A model generated the notes under the pieces. It did no database searches and was not told where the DNA came from. It saw only the letters and a list, made by a program, of their open reading frames with translations. Shown here one piece after another: positions 8,581-11,104 of a stretch of DNA of 11,104 bases (position 1 is the stretch's first letter; each line of letters opens with the position of its first letter). The position numbers were made by a program, and so were the translations under genes. Source of the stretch: Xylaria sp. FL1777 (lineage: Eukaryota > Ascomycota > Sordariomycetes > Xylariales > Xylariaceae); contig MU401061.1 of assembly GCA_022578965.1 (NCBI GenBank), positions 1 to 11,104 of the forward strand, in the 5' to 3' direction.

Positions 8581-9678
8581 CAAAGTTAAAAATAATATAA
8601 TGCTATTATTAGTTTACGTTTTTTTATAAAAATAAAAAAAAGTAAACAAAACAACTTAAAATAAAAAACCTTATAAAAAACTAAAATAATTTCTTTATAA
8701 TAATTTTATAACAAGCTAATAATATAGTTATTATAATATATGCTAAAATATTAGTTTTTTTAAGTTAAAAAAAGCTTAAAATATATATTAAACTTAAATA
8801 AAAGCTTATATTATAATAAGTTAAAAAAGCTATAATAAAATATTATACTTACAAAATAAAAAAATTAATTAAGCTTAACTTTAGTTTAACATTATAAAAA
8901 AACATAAAAGATATAAAATAAATAAAAGCTTTAGTACTAATAAAATATTACTACTTTTATTGTTTTTTTACTTATTTAATAAAGCAAAGCTAAATATTAT
9001 GTTTAACTTTTAATATTAAGGTTTTTTATAAGCTAACCTAAGTTAAAAATATTATTAAGTAAAAAGTTTAATTAAAGCAATACATTTATTAAACTATAAC
9101 GCAAATAAATAATAATCTTTGTTTTTTTTTTTCGTTTAAAGTTAAAATATAAATGCTAACATAATTTAAATAAATGTTTTAAAAAAAGCTTATAAAAAAC
9201 AAAAATCTTTAATAAAACAAAAAAATAAAAATCTTTTTAATTTTAATTTTTAGTATAAATATAAACTATAAAAATATAACTTATTAATTTTTTAGTTTTT
9301 TAAAATTTAAAGCTAAAAGTGCTAAAAAAGTTACTATAAAAATAACTAGCTTATAATAACTAAGTATTTATAGCAATATTATTTTTTAATCCTTTAATAT
9401 TAGCTTTTTTTATTATATTAAAGCAGAATTTAGTAAGCGTTAAATTATTTACTTATTAAAATATAGGTTTTTTATTAATAAAAATAATTAAGCTAAAAAA
9501 AAATATTTATTTATTTTAGCTAGTTAATATAGCAATAAAAGTTATAAATATTATATAGTTATATAACTTAGTTTAAAAAAAGCTATAATAATAATATAAA
9601 AGCTTTGCTATATTAATTTTAAGTAAAGTTATATGCTTAAAAAAACTTAATATATAGCTTATATAAAGCATAATAAAA

Positions 9679-9716
9679 TATAAGCAGCTTTAAAATAAAA
9701 AGTTAAGCTGCTTATA
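9679..9716. repeat. Inverted repeat TATAAGCAGCTT … AAGCTGCTTATA
   Basis: Perfect 12-bp arms (9679-9690 and 9705-9716) enclose 14 nt. The arms contain AGCAGCT, with four G/C positions per arm, so this is the least A/T-dependent stem in the window. The loop length equals that of the 5926-5969 structure, but the sequences are not related by eye. Confidence 0.65.
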
Positions 9717-10310
9717 AAACGTGTTAAACTTTTAAAAAATTAAAGCTAAATAAAAAAAAGCTTATAACTTAAATTTACTTAAAAGCATTAAAGCTATATA
9801 AAAAAATGCTATAATAAGCTTAATATCTTTAAAAAAAAAAATAATTAAGCCTTTAAATAAAACTTCTTTTTATAAAAAATTAAATAAAAAACATAAGCTA
9901 AGTTTAAACTATTATAAAATAAGTTAATTTTATTTTACTAATAACTTTATTATAATAATAATTTAGCTTAATATAAAAAAAACTGCTAATTTAAATAATT
10001 AGTTTTTATAGCTATTTAACTAAACAATATTATAATATTACTATTTACTAAATAATAGCTAAACGCTTTTAAATTAAAATTTATATTAAAACATAGTAAT
10101 ACTTTTTATATATTATAAATATATTAAAATAAGCTTTATGCTTTATATTTTAGCAAATAAATTATTTATATAGCTAAAAGTAATTATATAATAGTTTATA
10201 TATTATAATTTTTATATATATAAAATAAAATCTTTTATAAATAATTTAGCTATATAAAAAAGTTCTATAAGCAATAAAATAGCTTTATTATTATAATTTA
10301 CTAAAAGTAA

Positions 10311-10419
10311 GCTTTTTTTTGCTTTAATTTTTTTATATTTTTTTTTAAAATAAAAAATATAAGAAAAGATCTTTTTTTTTTTTTTTTAGCTTTTAACCTT
10401 TGTGCTTTTTTTTTTTTTT
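10311..10419. repeat. Belt of T homopolymer tracts
   Basis: T runs of 8 (10313-10320), 7 (10328-10334), 9 (10338-10346), 16 (10372-10387) and 14 (10406-10419) occur on the + strand within about 110 bp. A 12-bp palindrome, AAAAGATCTTTT (10364-10375), merges into the 16-T run. Such stiff tracts tend to exclude nucleosomes. The belt marks the change from the strand-balanced core to the G-skewed array downstream. Confidence 0.7.
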
Positions 10420-10738
10420 AAGTTAAGTTTTAAATATGTTGTATTATTATTGCTTACGTTATAGCTTATATCATATAATATACTAAAGTAAAAATTAAAG
10501 CATAAAAAAAAATATTTTTATTTTTTTTATTTTTTTAAAAAACTAAAGTATTTTAAAAAGTAACCTTAAAGGAATTTAAAAGCTTAAAAAGCTTTAAAAG
10601 TATATATAAAGTAAATATAGTTAAAAAGCTAAAATTTTGCTAAGTAGCTTTAGCTTTTTTAATACGCAGCAAGTAAAAAAAGTATTAAAACATATAAAAA
10701 AAAAAAGCATAAATAAAAAATAAAGTATATAAAATAAA

Positions 10739-11040
10739 ATATATATAAAGTAAGTTCTTTAAAATAAAATATATAAAATAAGTTCTTTTAAGTAAAATAA
10801 ATATAAAGTAAAGTTTATATAAAATAAGTTTTCTTAAGTAAAGTAAATATAAAATAAAGTTTATATAAAATAAGTTCTTTTAAGTAAAATAAATATAAAA
10901 TAAGGTTTATATAAAGTAAGTTTTTTTAAATAAAATAAATATAAAGTAAAGTTTATATAAAGTAAGTTTGTTTAAGTAAAGTAAATATAAAGTAAAGTTT
11001 ATATAAAGTAAGTTTTTTAAAGTAAAATATATATAAGGTA
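10739..11040. repeat. 46-bp minisatellite, about 6.5 copies
   Basis: Full units start at 10767, 10813, 10859, 10905, 10951 and 10997 (the last incomplete at its end), an exact 46-bp period. They are preceded by a shortened 28-bp unit from about 10739. The unit reads GTTTATATAAAGTAAGTT, then TTTAAGTAAAGTAAATATAAAGTAAA with variants. TATAAAGTAA or its A variant occurs twice per unit, 30 and 16 bp apart, so the unit probably arose from a shorter repeat. Copies differ mostly by A/G changes, plus a variable C/T/G position after AAGTT. The + strand of 10741-11040 has 30 G and 4 C. No open frame of note crosses it. Confidence 0.92.
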
Positions 11041-11104
11041 TTTTTTATTAATAAACTATAAAAAAATTACTATATATATTAATTTTATTTTTATTAAAGC
11101 ATTA
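11041..11104. other. AT-rich tail, nothing recognised
   Basis: After the minisatellite the sequence returns to AT-rich background with a short TATATATA run. I see no gene or structured feature before the window ends. Confidence 0.6.

Larger units (their letters stand above)
1031..10310. other. Gene-free AT-rich core with RIP-like composition
   Basis: Nine kilobases without a supportable gene, RNA or intact mobile element on either strand. The sequence is dominated by TA steps and by AGCT/AAGCTT words, with TAA and TAG in all frames. In a hand count of 4021-4320, 27 of 30 C follow A or G. There are 2 TpC and 1 GpA against 16 CpT and 19 ApG, and one CpC/GpG step. TpA/ApT is 1.40. These values fit two-strand C-to-T decay of the RIP type. 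Individual sub-features (a repeat pair, a local duplication and inverted repeats) are listed separately; between them I see only this uniform background. Any ancestral transposon sequence is too eroded for me to recognise by eye. Regional centromere or subtelomere are possible identities but unproven. Confidence 0.75.

Noticed and set aside
10100..10260. ARS-like or TATA-box matches in TA-rich stretches
   Set aside because: Matches to such short A/T consensus words are expected everywhere at this composition, and no transcript or origin evidence is available.
1031..10310. Mitochondrial or plasmid DNA
   Set aside because: No organellar protein, rRNA or tRNA gene can be seen in 11 kb, and the transition-biased repeat decay fits nuclear RIP-like DNA better.

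Overview
This 11.1 kb window contains no gene that I can support. It is extremely AT-rich: a hand count of 4021-4320 gives 30 C and 25 G in 300 bases, about 18% GC. Stop triplets (TAA, TAG) crowd every frame, and the longest open frame is 63 codons of simple repeat. I recognise no tRNA, rRNA, intact transposon, CRISPR array or promoter.

The most economical reading is a nuclear AT-rich block of a eukaryote, most likely a filamentous ascomycete, degraded by C-to-T mutation of the repeat-induced point mutation (RIP) kind. In 4021-4320, TpA/ApT is 59/42 = 1.40 and (CpA+TpG)/(ApC+GpT) is 15/21 = 0.71. Both fall on the RIP side of the usual cut-offs (0.89 and 1.03). A diverged repeat pair (4068-4169 and 4690-4791) aligns without gaps, with 14 transitions and 3 transversions. 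The organism is an inference: no gene or marker fixes it, and another AT-rich eukaryote (chytrid-like fungus, protist) is not excluded.

Layout. 1-1030 is a composite minisatellite. It has a TAATAAA-type stretch (34-137), a 14-bp then 20-bp GCTAATAA array (164-260), and five copies of a ~50-bp block set in TTAATAAGTAGTAA-type spacers (262-1028). About 1031-10310 is a gene-free core rich in TA, AGCT and AAGCTT, with one old dispersed repeat pair, one short local duplication and many perfect or near-perfect inverted repeats. 10311-10419 is a belt of T tracts. 10739-11040 is a 46-bp minisatellite with an exact period. The last ~60 bp are unremarkable AT-rich DNA.

Two points stand out. First, surviving cytosines almost always follow A or G (27 of 30 counted) and almost never T or C. 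This 5' bias is stronger than the usual CpA signature of RIP. Second, both terminal arrays carry their guanines on the + strand (66 G to 11 C in 301-960; 30 G to 4 C in 10741-11040), while the core is strand-balanced. With no genes, the features cannot be tied into a pathway; the region looks like silenced, repeat-derived or possibly centromeric/subtelomeric heterochromatin.
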